Numbered from the stretch's first letter, positions 8,481 through 18,059 are shown. The stretch is DNA of 64,000 nt from Corynebacterium glyciniphilum AJ 3170 (GCF_007673095.1 NZ_VDYZ01000001.1:62001-126000); one strand, 5' to 3'. The notes: a model not told the origin generated them from the sequence alone. Numbers and translations: made by a program.

Positions 8481-10103
8481 GTGGAAGAAGGCGACGACGT
8501 CGGGATAGAGGTCGAAGTTCTGGTGTCTACGCTGGATCCGCTGGTCACAGCGGTGTCGCCGATGGACCGGGTACGACCGGTGGCAACAGTCGCGATGGTC
8601 GACCCAGGGGACATCCGGTCCCAGGTGGAGTTCCGTCAGCCTGTGCTGCCGGACGTGGATCTGGTGATGACTGTCGGTGTCACGGAGGAGTTGGCGGTCC
8701 AGTGGCTGGAATCCCTGTTGGATCACCCTGTTGTCCTCATGGTCAAGGAGGATGCCGTCGGACAGGCGCTTCGCAGGGCGGCTGACGCAGTCGGGGTGGT
8801 GGTGGTTGCTGTCGACACTCGGGCACGGTGGGACGTGGTCTTCTCACGTATCCGGCGCATGCTTGACGAAGACTCGGAGACGCCGGGGGTGAACCCGGCC
8901 GACGGAGTGCACGGTTCCGTGGGGAGTTTGTCCGGACTGGCGAACCTGATCGCCGATGGTGTGCACGGGATGGTCACCATCGAGAACCGGACAAACCGGG
9001 TGTTGGCGTACTCACCGTCGGAGAGCACGGCCGACGAACTGCGGACCCGCGCGATTCTCGGACGTGCGGCCCCGCCTGAGGTCATGGAAGCGTTCACCAG
9101 GTTGGGGGTCGTGCAGACCCTGGCGAGTACGACAGAGGTGGTGTCGCTGCCGGCGAATCCGGATATCGGCATGCGGCGACGGCTGGTGACCGGGATCCAC
9201 GGACCGGAGGGGGAACCGTTGGGGTCAGTGTGGGTCCAACAGGGGGAGAGGGAGTTCGCCGAGGACGCTGAGGTGATGCTGCGTGGCGGCGCTGTGAGTG
9301 CGGCCGCACTGATGATCCAGGCACGAGTGGCTCCATCGTCGAAGCAGGAGGTGATGATCCGGCGACTGTTCGGCGACGACGGCGGGGTAGACGGGCGGAC
9401 CGCGGCAACGCTACTGCAGGTGTCCGACGAAGACCGCTACGCGGTGCTCGGGTTCACCTCCGGGCACGGTGGGGCCGACACCTCGACCGAGGTCCTGGAG
9501 TTCCTCGGGCAGCGTCTCCAACTCCATGTACGCGCCTACGCTTCTGCCGGACTGGTGGCTCTTCTCGGGCAACGCGCCTATGTACTGGTTCCGGAGACGG
9601 CGGACGACTCCCGTCTCTTTCCGTGGGTGGAGCGGTTGCTCCGCCGTTTCGACGATGATGACCGGGTCGACACCAGGCAGGTCCGGGTCGCGGTCGCCTC
9701 CCCGGTGGAGGGCCTCGATGCTGTCGCGTCGGCACGCCGCGAAGTTGACCGGGTGTTGGACTCCCCGGCGGCCCGTCGGCATCGGGTGACGTCGCTGAAG
9801 CAGTCCCGGACGTCAGTGTTGCTGGGGGAGGTGTTCGGGCTCCTGAGTGAGCACCCGGAGCTCGAGGATCCGCGGTTGGCGCAGGTGACAGCATATGACG
9901 AACAGCACGGCGCGTCACTGGTGGCGAGCGTGGACGCGTACCTTCGGGCGGGAAGGAACGTCCGCGACGCCGCTGCAGAACTGACGGTGCACCCCAATAC
10001 CCTGCGTTACCGGGTGGAACGCGCTCAGCAACTCTCGGGCCTGGATCTCCGTGACCCGGGGGACAGACTGTTGACCGAGCTGCAACTACGGTCCCGTGGC
10101 TAA
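8481..10103 (+). CDS. PucR family transcriptional regulator
   Basis: This 540-residue protein has an N-terminal purine-catabolism (PucR) domain, a middle GGDEF-like/CdaR region and a C-terminal HTH_30 with the family sequence VHPNTLRYRVERAQ in the last 50 residues. The GTG at 8481 has GAGGTGAG about 10 bases upstream. PucR proteins are usually activators that sense a metabolite of the pathway they control. Being divergent from the BrnQ/DadA/cyclodeaminase set makes that operon the natural target. The stop overlaps the convergent LysR gene by four bases. Confidence 0.88.
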   Translation: MEEGDDVGIEVEVLVSTLDPLVTAVSPMDRVRPVATVAMVDPGDIRSQVEFRQPVLPDVDLVMTVGVTEELAVQWLESLLDHPVVLMVKEDAVGQALRRAADAVGVVVVAVDTRARWDVVFSRIRRMLDEDSETPGVNPADGVHGSVGSLSGLANLIADGVHGMVTIENRTNRVLAYSPSESTADELRTRAILGRAAPPEVMEAFTRLGVVQTLASTTEVVSLPANPDIGMRRRLVTGIHGPEGEPLGSVWVQQGEREFAEDAEVMLRGGAVSAAALMIQARVAPSSKQEVMIRRLFGDDGGVDGRTAATLLQVSDEDRYAVLGFTSGHGGADTSTEVLEFLGQRLQLHVRAYASAGLVALLGQRAYVLVPETADDSRLFPWVERLLRRFDDDDRVDTRQVRVAVASPVEGLDAVASARREVDRVLDSPAARRHRVTSLKQSRTSVLLGEVFGLLSEHPELEDPRLAQVTAYDEQHGASLVASVDAYLRAGRNVRDAAAELTVHPNTLRYRVERAQQLSGLDLRDPGDRLLTELQLRSRG

Positions 10104-11059
10104 CGGGGCAATCCCGTCCAGGTGGTGAAGTCCGGCAGCGAGACCTCGTCCGGTGGTGTGGCCGTGATGAGCGCCAGGAATTCTTCGGCGGCGGGGGAGA
10201 GCGTGCGCGTGGTGTCCACCAGGACACCGATTCTGCGGGTCACGGGCTCTCCCCGGAACGGGCGGAGGGCGACGCCCGGCACGCGGGTCATCGGGATGAC
10301 GAAGCCGGGGACCGCGGAGATCCCCAGATTCGCCGCGCACAGTCCCGTGACGGCGGAGATCGTCCCGGCGGTCACTGTCTGGGACGGGTGGATGCCGCGG
10401 GCCGCCAGCTCGCGGTCGGTGATACGTCGCACCGAGCTGGCTTCGGTGAAGGAGACGAAGGAGCGCCCCGCCAGATCGTCCCAGTCGATGCCGGGCTTCT
10501 GGGCCAGGGTATGGGTGGCGGGCAGGATGCAGGCGAAGCGCTCCTCGGCGATGGGGGAGAAGTCGAAGTGGTCCGGCAGGCTTCCGATGAGTTCCGGGTC
10601 CTCGGCGGTGATGGCGAGGTCCACGGAGCCGTAGCGGCATTCCTCGATGATGTTCGCCGCCATGAGGTCCTGGAGGTTGATGCTGACGTTGGGGAAGACG
10701 CGCCGGAACCGGTCGATGAACGGGGGCAGGAGTGTCGCAGCCAGTGACGGCAGTGTGGCAAGACGCAGATGACCGTTGGGGCCGCTGATGTAACTGGCGA
10801 CGTTGTTCATCTCCCTGTCATAGGTCTGCAGGATCACCCGCGCGGCGCGGAGGAACTCGGTGCCGGCGTCGGTCAGGGCGAAACTGCGTGTGGTCCGCTC
10901 GAACAGCCGGGTCCCGGCGGCCTTCTCCACCTGCGAGACGATCCTGCTCAGGGAAGACTGGGACTGGCTCAACCGTTCGGCGGCGGGGGTGAAACCTCCC
11001 TGGTCGGCGACACACGCGATGACTCGCATCTGGTCGACTGTGATGTCAGTTATCCGCAT
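10100..11059 (-). CDS. LysR family transcriptional regulator
   Basis: A 319-residue LTTR with an N-terminal winged helix (GGFTPAAERLSQSQSSLSR, then QVEKAAGTRLFER) and a C-terminal effector-binding domain from about residue 90. The start at 11059 is supported by a TAGATT -10 box eight bases upstream, giving a leaderless mRNA; the 11107 start would only add a poor extension. The gene is divergent from the CitMHS/AtuA/CoA-transferase operon, the classic position for its regulator, and an organic acid or acyl-CoA intermediate is the likely inducer. In the intergenic region GTTG-N7-CAAC is a possible binding half-site pair, but I would not insist on it. Confidence 0.88.
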   Translation of the reverse strand: MRITDITVDQMRVIACVADQGGFTPAAERLSQSQSSLSRIVSQVEKAAGTRLFERTTRSFALTDAGTEFLRAARVILQTYDREMNNVASYISGPNGHLRLATLPSLAATLLPPFIDRFRRVFPNVSINLQDLMAANIIEECRYGSVDLAITAEDPELIGSLPDHFDFSPIAEERFACILPATHTLAQKPGIDWDDLAGRSFVSFTEASSVRRITDRELAARGIHPSQTVTAGTISAVTGLCAANLGISAVPGFVIPMTRVPGVALRPFRGEPVTRRIGVLVDTTRTLSPAAEEFLALITATPPDEVSLPDFTTWTGLPR

Positions 11060-11067
11060 ACTGCAAG

Positions 11068-11073
11068 AATCTA
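11068..11073 (-). promoter_or_regulatory. -10 box of lysR gene (leaderless)
   Basis: TAGATT on the minus strand ends 8 bases before the start codon at 11059, with no ribosome site between. Confidence 0.55.
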
Positions 11074-11211
11074 TGCAATATTGTTGTTTGACGCAACTAA
11101 ATGGCATTGTTCATACTGAGGACGTCCACGCGACCCAGGTCACAGGCAGTCACAGGTTGTTGGAGCCTGTTCCAGGCCACAGGGTCGCCATTACGTCGAT
11201 AGGAGAGCCAC

Positions 11212-12576
11212 GTGCTTGCTCTGTTCGGATTCCTCACGGTGGGAATCTTCCTGGCGCTGACCCTGTTCACCCGGACCTCGGTCCTGGTGGGCCTGGTGCT
11301 CGTGCCGATCATCTTCGCGGTCCTCGCCGGGCACGGCGGGGACCTCGGGGACTTCATCGGCCACGGCCTGCTGCAGGTCGCTCCCATTGCGGTGATGATG
11401 ACCTTCGCCATCCTGTTCTTCAGCGTGATGATGGAGGCAGGCCTGTTCGACCCGCTGATCCGACGGATGGTCAGCTGGGCCAAAGGGGACCCTGTCAAGA
11501 TCGCGATCGGAACCGCACTGGTCACCATGTGCGTCCACCTCGACGGCGACGGTGCGGCGACCTTCCTGATCACACTGTCGGCCTTCCTGCCGATCTACCG
11601 GCGCATCGGTATGCGACCGCTGGCACTCACCGCCATCGTCGCCCTCGGGGCCGGGCTGATGAACATGCTGCCCTGGGGCGGGCCGACGATCCGCGCGATG
11701 GCCGCGCTCGACCTGTCGGCGTCGGACGTCTTCACCCCGATGATCATCCCGATGATCGCCGGTGGCGTGTGGGTCCTCGTCGCCAGCTATCTCATCGGGC
11801 GCATGGAGCGCAGGCGCCTCGGGACGATCTCCCTGGACACCCCGGCACCGGTGGCAGTGGGCTCCGGAGGCGACGAGATCCCCGCGGACGACGGAACCGT
11901 CGTTACTCCCGCGGAAGAGGATCATGCCGATCATGCCCGGCGCGACCACGATGTCCCGCGGTGGCGCATGGCGGTCAACCTGATCCTCACTCTGGCGCTG
12001 GTGGTCGTGCTGTTCACCCACGCGGTCCCGATGGAGGTCTGCTTCATTGTGGCGTTCACCGTCGCCGCCTGCGTGAACATCCCGAAGTGGAAGGACCAGC
12101 AGCAGCTGTTCCGTGACCACGGAGCCAACGTGGTCCTGGTGACCTCCATGGTCTTCGCCGCCGGCGTGTTCACCGGCATCCTCGGCAACACCGGGATGAT
12201 CGAGAACATGGCCCAGAGCCTGGCGGACGTCATCCCCGAGAGCTTCGGCGGATTCCTGCCCGTCCTGGTGTCGATCGTCTCGATGCCGCTGAGCCTGGTG
12301 TTCACCCCGGACGCCTTCTACTTCGGTGTCCTGCCGGTCTTCGCCCATACCGCGGACGTCATGGGCGCCGACCCGGCGATGATCGCCCGCGGTGCCATCG
12401 CCGGGCAGATGACCACCGGCTTCCCGCTCAGCCCGCTGACCGCCTCCACGTTCATCCTCATCGGCATGGCGAAGGTGGAACTGGGTAAACACCAGCGCTT
12501 CACATTCCTCTGGGCATGGGGTACCACCCTGGTGATCACCGTGACCGCGATCATCACCGGCGCCCTGACGTTCTAG
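11212..12576 (+). CDS. CitMHS family citrate/organic-acid:proton symporter
   Basis: A 454-residue membrane protein with about 12 hydrophobic segments and a central hydrophilic loop near 205-245 rich in Asp and Glu. CVHLDGDGAATF near 106 and MLPWGGPTIRAM near 148 are hallmark sequences of the CitMHS family, which imports metal-complexed citrate or related tricarboxylates with protons. The GTG start has AGGAG six bases upstream. It is the first gene of an operon with AtuA-type and CoA-transferase genes, 20 bases ahead of the next gene. The operon suggests the substrate is an acid that must be activated with CoA, not simply citrate. Confidence 0.87.
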   Translation: MLALFGFLTVGIFLALTLFTRTSVLVGLVLVPIIFAVLAGHGGDLGDFIGHGLLQVAPIAVMMTFAILFFSVMMEAGLFDPLIRRMVSWAKGDPVKIAIGTALVTMCVHLDGDGAATFLITLSAFLPIYRRIGMRPLALTAIVALGAGLMNMLPWGGPTIRAMAALDLSASDVFTPMIIPMIAGGVWVLVASYLIGRMERRRLGTISLDTPAPVAVGSGGDEIPADDGTVVTPAEEDHADHARRDHDVPRWRMAVNLILTLALVVVLFTHAVPMEVCFIVAFTVAACVNIPKWKDQQQLFRDHGANVVLVTSMVFAAGVFTGILGNTGMIENMAQSLADVIPESFGGFLPVLVSIVSMPLSLVFTPDAFYFGVLPVFAHTADVMGADPAMIARGAIAGQMTTGFPLSPLTASTFILIGMAKVELGKHQRFTFLWAWGTTLVITVTAIITGALTF

Positions 12577-12596
12577 CTTTCTAGGAGATATCTTCG

Positions 12597-13952
12597 ATGC
12601 CAACCATCAGAATCGGATCCGGTGCAGGATTCGCCGGTGACCGTCTCGACCCGGCCGTGAAACTGGCCCAGGACGGCGACCTCGACTACCTCGTGTTCGA
12701 GTGCCTCGGGGAACGCACCGTCGCCGCCGGGCAGCTCCGCCGACTCAGCGACCCGAACACCGGCTACGACCCGCTGCTGGAGACCAGGATGCGTGCCGTC
12801 CTTCCGCACACCGTGGCCCAGGGAACGACCGTGGTGACGAACTCGGGTGCCGCAAATCCCGAAGCCGCCGCCCGGCTGATCGCCCGTGTGGCCGCCGAGG
12901 TGGTGCCGGACCGGACGGTCACCGTGGCCTACCTGACCGGCGACAGTGTCCTGTCCGAGATCCGCTCCGAGGATCCGGACGTCTGGGAGACCGGCTGGCC
13001 GCTGTCGTCCGACGACGCCGGACTGGTCTCTGCGCACGCCTACCTCGGCGTCGAGCACGTCCTGCCGGCTTTCGGGGCAGGTGCGGACGTCATCGTCACC
13101 GGACGGCTGGCCGACCCCTCTCTGTTCCTGGCGCCCATGGTCCACGAATTCGGCTGGCAGCTCGACGACTGGGCGCGGCTGGGCGCGGGGACGTTCGTCG
13201 GCCACCTGCTGGAATGCGCCGGGCAGGTCACCGGCGGCTACTTCGCCGACCCGGTGACCAAGCCCGTGCCCGGCATGGCGGACCTCGGGTTCCCCTTCGC
13301 CGACATCAGCGACGACGGCACCGCGGTGCTGGGCAAAATCGCCGACACCGGCGGCATGCTCACCCGGCAGACGGTGCGTGAACAGATGCTCTACGAAGTC
13401 GCCGACCCGTCGGCCTACCTCACCCCGGACGTGACCGCCGACTTCTCCGGCGTCCACCTCGAGGAGGTGGGGGCCGACGCGGTACGGGTCAGCGGGGCGA
13501 CCGGACGTCCCCGCACCGGGACGCTGAAAGTCACCCTGGGGTTCCGGGGCGGCTGGCTCGGTGAAGGACAGATCACCTACGCCGGGCCTCGCGCCCGACA
13601 GCGCGCGGAGATGGCCTGGGACATCGTCCGGCACCGGCTGGAGCACGTTCACGGCATCGACCCGGCGACCGTCAGCGTGGAATTCATCGGCGACGGCGCC
13701 GCCTTCCGCGGCATGATGCCGGTGACGGACCGTCCCGACCCGCCGGAGGTCCGCCTGCGCGTGGCCGCACGCGTGGACACCGCCACCCAGGCCCGCGCGA
13801 TCGGCTGGGAGGTCGAGGCTCTCTACTGTGCCGGACCCGCCGCCGGCGGGGGAGCACGCACCGCGAGCAGTGAAGTCCTCGCCATCCGCTCGGCACTGCT
13901 GCCCCGCGAACGTATCGCCGCCCAGGTCACCACCGTGAAAGGAGACCGCTGA
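12597..13952 (+). CDS. AtuA family (DUF1446) acyl-CoA catabolism protein, N-terminal part
   Basis: This 451-residue protein matches the DUF1446/AtuA family: it opens with IRIGSGAGFAGDR, then contains NSGAANPE, TGRLADPSLFLAP and GHLLECAGQVTGGYFADP. The family is named from acyclic-terpene utilisation in Pseudomonas, where its biochemical role is not firmly established. Many members are about 580-600 residues with a fused C-terminal domain; here that domain is a separate gene starting on the last base of this stop codon. AGGAG lies 11 bases before the ATG. It stands between a tricarboxylate transporter and a CoA transferase, so it probably acts on a CoA ester of the imported acid, perhaps as a hydratase, lyase or isomerase component. 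That assignment is inference. Confidence 0.85.
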   Translation: MPTIRIGSGAGFAGDRLDPAVKLAQDGDLDYLVFECLGERTVAAGQLRRLSDPNTGYDPLLETRMRAVLPHTVAQGTTVVTNSGAANPEAAARLIARVAAEVVPDRTVTVAYLTGDSVLSEIRSEDPDVWETGWPLSSDDAGLVSAHAYLGVEHVLPAFGAGADVIVTGRLADPSLFLAPMVHEFGWQLDDWARLGAGTFVGHLLECAGQVTGGYFADPVTKPVPGMADLGFPFADISDDGTAVLGKIADTGGMLTRQTVREQMLYEVADPSAYLTPDVTADFSGVHLEEVGADAVRVSGATGRPRTGTLKVTLGFRGGWLGEGQITYAGPRARQRAEMAWDIVRHRLEHVHGIDPATVSVEFIGDGAAFRGMMPVTDRPDPPEVRLRVAARVDTATQARAIGWEVEALYCAGPAAGGGARTASSEVLAIRSALLPRERIAAQVTTVKGDR

Positions 13953-14284
13953 TGAACACGCTCGACGACTACGCCGACGCGCGCACCGGCGACAAAGGTG
14001 ACACCCTCATCGTCGCCGTCCTGCCCCGCACCCCTCACAACTACCGGCAGCTGCGCGCACACCTCACCGAAGACGCCGTGGCAGAGCACTTCTGCTGCGA
14101 TGTCCGGGACGTCACCGTCCGGGACGTGGCCACCGTCGAATCCTTCGTCTGCGAACTGCGCGGCGTGCTCGGCGGCGGCGTCACCGGCTCCCCGGTGCTC
14201 GACGGGCACGGGAAGACACTCAGCTACCACATGCTCACCCTCCCGATCCGTGAGCACGACGACCGAGAAGGAGAACAACGATGA
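13952..14284 (+). CDS. AtuA C-terminal-like small subunit
   Basis: A 110-residue protein with the sequence DYADARTGDKGDTLIVAV, which matches the ARSGDKGD signature of the small domain at the C-terminus of AtuA-family proteins. It follows the N-terminal part with a TGATG overlap and is itself overlapped (ATGA) by the CoA-transferase alpha gene. The coupling suggests a heterocomplex with the 451-residue partner in a fixed ratio. No catalytic motif can be read directly. Confidence 0.78.
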   Translation: MNTLDDYADARTGDKGDTLIVAVLPRTPHNYRQLRAHLTEDAVAEHFCCDVRDVTVRDVATVESFVCELRGVLGGGVTGSPVLDGHGKTLSYHMLTLPIREHDDREGEQR

Positions 14285-15084
14285 CCGACTCGCCTCACCA
14301 CACCAGCCTCGCAGCGAAAGTCGTCGCGACACCGCAGAAGGCCGTCCGCGACATCGCCGACGGTGCACGCCTCGCCGTCGGCGGCTTCGGACTCAACGGC
14401 ATCCCCGACACCCTCATCGCCGCCCTCGTCGACACCGGCGTCGGCGACCTGGAGATCTACTCCAACAACTGCGGCGTCGACGGCTGGGGTCTGGGCCTGC
14501 TGCTCAACAACCGCCAGGTCCGCCGCGTCGTCGCATCGTACGTGGGGGAGAACAGGGAGTTCGCCCGCCAGTACCTCGCCGGGGAACTCGAGGTTGAACT
14601 GACCCCGCAGGGCACCTTGGCCGAGAAGCTGCGTGCCGCCGGTATCGGCGTCCCCGCCTTCTACACCCCGGCCGGGGTGGGCACACCCATCGCCGACGGC
14701 GGACTGCCGTGGAAGTACCGGGAGGACGGCTCGGTCGCCGTCGCCTCCCCGCCCAAGGAGGTCCGCGAGTTCGGCGGACGCCGGTACGTCCTGGAAGAGG
14801 CACTGCCCGCGGACGTCGCCCTGATTCACGCAGAGATCGGCGACACCGAAGGCAACCTGGTGTTCGCGAAGTCCGCGATGAACTTCAACCCCCTGTGCGC
14901 CATGGCGGGAACGGTCACCATCGCCGAGGTGGAGCGGCTCGTGGAACCCGGTGAGATCGATCCGGCGCAGGTCCACCTTCCCGGCATCTTCGTGCAACGC
15001 GTCGTGGAGACCGGTCCGCAAGAAAAGAGGATCGAGAAGAGGACCGTGCGGGACGACAACCACGAGAGCGAGCAGAAGCGATGA
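14281..15084 (+). CDS. 3-oxoacid CoA-transferase family, alpha subunit
   Basis: The 267-residue product carries the family I CoA-transferase alpha signature [13 protein letters not shown] near residue 35 and [11 protein letters not shown] near 62. This class moves CoA from succinyl-CoA or acetyl-CoA to an acid. The ATG overlaps the previous stop by four bases and has AAGGAGAA upstream. Its C-terminal tail is rich in Lys, Glu and Arg and slightly longer than usual. With the beta subunit it would activate the acid imported by the CitMHS protein. Typical targets are acetoacetate or 3-oxoadipate, but no ring-cleavage or thiolase gene is present, so another acid is likely. Confidence 0.87.
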   Translation: MTDSPHHTSLAAKVVATPQKAVRDIADGARLAVGGFGLNGIPDTLIAALVDTGVGDLEIYSNNCGVDGWGLGLLLNNRQVRRVVASYVGENREFARQYLAGELEVELTPQGTLAEKLRAAGIGVPAFYTPAGVGTPIADGGLPWKYREDGSVAVASPPKEVREFGGRRYVLEEALPADVALIHAEIGDTEGNLVFAKSAMNFNPLCAMAGTVTIAEVERLVEPGEIDPAQVHLPGIFVQRVVETGPQEKRIEKRTVRDDNHESEQKR

Positions 15085-15746
15085 GCTGGACGAAAGAACA
15101 GATGGCGGCACGCGCCGCGCAGGAACTCGAGAACGGCCAGTACGTGAACCTCGGCATCGGCATGCCCACGCTGATCCCGAACCACCTGCCCGACGGCGTG
15201 CACCTCGTCCTGCACAGCGAGAACGGCATCCTCGGCACCGGACCGTACCCGACTCCGACGGAGCTGGACCCAGATCTCATCAACGCGGGCAAGGAGACGG
15301 TGACCGTGAACCCGGGTGCGGCGTTCTTCGACTCCTCCCTGTCCTTCGGCATGATCCGCGGGGGACACGTGGATGTTGCGGTGTTGGGAGGAATGGAGGT
15401 CTCCCGGCACGGGGACCTGGCGAACTGGATGGTGCCCGGAAAGATGGTCAAAGGCATGGGCGGGGCCATGGACCTGGTGCACGGAGCCCGGAAAGTCATC
15501 GTGCTGATGAACCATGTGGCGAAGGACGGTTCACCGAAGATCCTGCCCGAATGCACGCTGCCACTGACCGGACAGGGAGTGGTCGACCGCATCATCACCG
15601 ACCTGGCGGTCATTGACGTGGTGCGTGAGGGTGGCGCGGGTGCCGGTGGTGCGGTGCTGGGTGGCCACCTGGCCCTGCGGGAAGTCGCGCCGGGTGTGAC
15701 GGTGGAGGAGGTCGTGGCGGCGACGGGTGTGGAGCTGGAGATGTGA
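15081..15746 (+). CDS. 3-oxoacid CoA-transferase family, beta subunit
   Basis: A 221-residue beta subunit with the active-site sequence [12 protein letters not shown]; its Glu forms the covalent glutamyl-CoA thioester. [12 protein letters not shown] near 30 and [15 protein letters not shown] near 95 are further family marks. The ATG overlaps the alpha stop by four bases. It is the last gene of the operon; no convincing terminator hairpin follows, and the sequence beyond is non-coding. The specific acid acceptor is not determined. Confidence 0.88.
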   Translation: MSWTKEQMAARAAQELENGQYVNLGIGMPTLIPNHLPDGVHLVLHSENGILGTGPYPTPTELDPDLINAGKETVTVNPGAAFFDSSLSFGMIRGGHVDVAVLGGMEVSRHGDLANWMVPGKMVKGMGGAMDLVHGARKVIVLMNHVAKDGSPKILPECTLPLTGQGVVDRIITDLAVIDVVREGGAGAGGAVLGGHLALREVAPGVTVEEVVAATGVELEM

Positions 15747-16398
15747 CCGGGCCGATCTCGGAGGTCCCGATTTCCCCCTGAACTGAACTATTCTTTCGAA
15801 TCGACTGTTCGCTACGTGAGAATCCTGGAACGGACTGGCACACCACAGACAGAACCACACGGTGGCAGCCGCGGTAGCTCCCTAAGGCCCGTAGGATACG
15901 CTTGCTCAGAGTGACCTCTGTCCCCGCCGGGGGTGGTGTGCCGTGTCAGCGTCCTGGTGCTCAGGTGGGGGCGATGGGTCATAGGGACTTGCCGTCGTTG
16001 AGTGCGGATTAGATCCAGATGCGTTCTTGGAAGCTGATCTGTTTGCGGCCTCTGACTCTCGGTAAAAGGTCGGGTTGCGGTGTAGTATCTGGTCGTGGTG
16101 ACCATCATGGCCATCGTGGGGAAATGGGGTAGGGGGACTCACCGGCCCGAGTGCTGCTTCGATGATGCGAACGGGTCGCGGCTATTGTGATGAATCTTTT
16201 ATTTCAGTAGGAGAACCTAGCAAGAATGGCCAATTTCGAGCATGGGATGGAAAGTGGATTATTTCGAGGTGTAGTCCTATCTTAAGTTCCGGATTCAGGT
16301 GCGGTAGATTAGCGGTGTTCTGAGGCGCCAAACTAAGTAAAGAAATGTGGAAAGAATGAGTTGAGGGAAGGAAGCGCACTGAAGAAACATCACCTACC
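15747..16398. other. Non-coding stretch before the AT-rich membrane gene
   Basis: I see no supported gene here. Open frames in this stretch have abnormal His/Pro/Arg/Thr-rich composition and no ribosome sites. G+C content falls steadily from about 16160 onward, marking the edge of an accessory island. The central part could be decayed mobile-element DNA, but I could not recognise a transposase or terminal repeats. Confidence 0.5.
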
Positions 16399-17391
16399 TT
16401 ATCGATTCTCCCCTTCCGTTTTTGAGGGGCGAGACAGTGCGGATCGAAGTTTTTCAGCTACCCTGCAATGCACTGGCGAATTGCTGTGACCATGAGAAGA
16501 ATCGACGTTTCTTATTATTCCGTCGACCCTTAAATTGGGAGAAGATAGCTGGATTCTGGAAACTAAAAGACTCTGTAATAGGTACATTATTGCCGAAAAT
16601 ACCGAGGCAACAGTCAGTATAACTACCGCGTTTATCCAAGGAGCATCGGAGTTCGAGGAATAGTTATTCATACTCACAAGGTGACTAAGGCAGGAAAAGA
16701 CATAGAAGAGTGGAATCAGTGGCGATAGGCAAGAAACAAGTATCGCAATACGAATATTGTTTTTGGAGAGTGAGAGGTTCCATCCGGAGGCCTTCTCGAC
16801 GGATACGATTATCTTCTTTCTGTAATATTCGTAGTTCTTCGAAAACTTCCTATGGTTGGGTCGAGATGCAAGAACCTTGTCTAGGTAGACATTTCTCCTT
16901 TCCGCCTCTGAATTCACTGAACGGTGACGAGCGCATACTAGAAGAATGCAAGCAAGTATGGATATTAAAAATAGCTGAGTCGTTGTTGCTGCAATATCGG
17001 ACACGCCGACTCCACTGTCGAAGAACCCGCCTAGGGGGATATGCTCATTTTCTTCTCCGCGGTTTGAAGAAGCATTTTCTATAAATGCATAAAGGCCGAG
17101 TAGGTATAGAAATCCGCAGAAGAGAAAACTGACGAGTGAGAAAATCCACCATCTGCTGGGTTGGATATTGTACTGGGAGAACAGGCGGGACTCTAGGTCG
17201 ACTTGCGCCCATTTGATGTCCTGAGAAACATATCCAGATGGCTCCCATAGGGAACTCGTGGTTACTGTATTTTCCGGTAGTCTTCTTAGCTTCTTTCCTG
17301 TATTTAGATTAAATACTGCAGCAAGTGCTGCGGTAAGGAGGGGAATGATGGGTATTATGACTTCTATAATTTTGGATAGAAACTCTGACAT
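16399..17391 (-). CDS. AT-rich integral membrane protein of unknown function
   Basis: A 330-residue protein with about five hydrophobic segments near residues 8-28, 82-105, 136-156, 212-236 and 252-275, separated by soluble loops; the loop near 160-205 is basic and Tyr/Arg/Lys-rich. Codon use is strikingly AT-rich (many AAA, ATA, TTA and AGA codons) compared with genes on both sides, which points to horizontal acquisition. There is no clear ribosome site before the ATG at 17391. It lies beside helicase and HipA remnants in a decayed island. I do not recognise a family; a role in phage or plasmid defence is possible from context only. Confidence 0.6.
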   Translation of the reverse strand: MSEFLSKIIEVIIPIIPLLTAALAAVFNLNTGKKLRRLPENTVTTSSLWEPSGYVSQDIKWAQVDLESRLFSQYNIQPSRWWIFSLVSFLFCGFLYLLGLYAFIENASSNRGEENEHIPLGGFFDSGVGVSDIAATTTQLFLISILACILLVCARHRSVNSEAERRNVYLDKVLASRPNHRKFSKNYEYYRKKIIVSVEKASGWNLSLSKNNIRIAILVSCLSPLIPLFYVFSCLSHLVSMNNYSSNSDAPWINAVVILTVASVFSAIMYLLQSLLVSRIQLSSPNLRVDGIIRNVDSSHGHSNSPVHCRVAEKLRSALSRPSKTEGENR

Positions 17392-17500
17392 TTAAGAACC
17401 TAGGACCTTTCCTGTCGAATACGGTAACTTTTTGAAGTTGTTGTGATTTCTAATACGCAACCATTGCGGAAATTGGCACATCCGTTAAGTAAATTATTCG

Positions 17501-18000
17501 TTATGGTGACGGTGTGGGGAGTAGTCCCGAGGGCTGGCCCAACACTGTCACCATCAGCCCATCTCGAGCGCGTGAGGCAGCCACATAAAGGAGTGCCTGT
17601 TCGCGCTGCAAGATGTCCTCCTTCTCCGCATCAGCGAGCCCTCGCATCCGGGACTGCTGAGGCATCGACGTAGCGTCGACTCCCATCAGTACCACGTGGG
17701 TGAACTCCAGTCCCTTCGCGGAGTGCATGATCATCACCGATACGGCCTGCTGGGCAGCCACGGAGGCCTGTTTCGTGTCCGTCGCATCCAGGCCCGCTGC
17801 ATACAGGGCACTCGCCAGCTTCCGGACATGGGCGCGGGACCGGGCTAGCACGACGACACTCACCTCGCCCGCGGCGGACTCCTTCCACTGCTCGATCTGG
17901 GCGGCGACCTGCTGCACCTGCTCCGACTTAGTCGAGGCTGTCATGACGATGGGTTCATCACCGTGTGTTTCATGTGGTCTCATCGACGGAAAGAGGTCAA
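17501..18000 (-). pseudogene. UvrD/Rep-type helicase remnant (C-terminal part only)
   Basis: The last about 165 codons of a superfamily 1 helicase remain. Motif V-like SAKGLEFTHVVLMG and motif VI-like QALLYVAASRARDGLMV are intact, and the C-terminus ends naturally at the stop at 17501. The Walker A/B half, which should be several hundred residues upstream on the minus strand, is missing: the sequence changes near 18000 into the HipB promoter on the other strand. The frame nominally opens at 18061, but its first residues are not helicase-like. It is a 5'-truncated gene, probably cut when the hip module arrived. Confidence 0.75.
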
Positions 18001-18017
18001 ATGTACCGGGACAATAA

Positions 18018-18033
18018 GTCGCCATACGGCGAC
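18018..18033. promoter_or_regulatory. HipB operator candidate 1
   Basis: GTCGCCATACGGCGAC is a palindrome 19 bases before the hipB ATG. It shares the frame GTCGC-N6-(A/G)CGAC-like with two other sites at 18044 and 19210. Confidence 0.55.
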
Positions 18034-18043
18034 ATATGGTGTT

Positions 18044-18059
18044 GTCGCTGTATGACGAC
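18044..18059. promoter_or_regulatory. HipB operator candidate 2, overlapping the start codon
   Basis: GTCGCTGTATGACGAC is a near-palindrome covering the hipB ATG at 18052. Together with the site at 18018, centre-to-centre spacing is 26 bases, about 2.5 helical turns. Confidence 0.5.

Noticed and set aside
11191..12603. 470-codon minus-strand frame over the CitMHS gene
   Set aside because: Highly charged His/Asp/Gly-rich shadow; the sense strand encodes a clear membrane transporter.
15790..15812. LexA-like box (TTCGAAT...TGTTCG)
   Set aside because: Arm spacing is one base too long and no gene start lies near.
15812..16114. 100-codon minus-strand frame, possible transposase remnant
   Set aside because: No transposase motif, no ribosome site and odd His/Pro/Arg/Thr composition.
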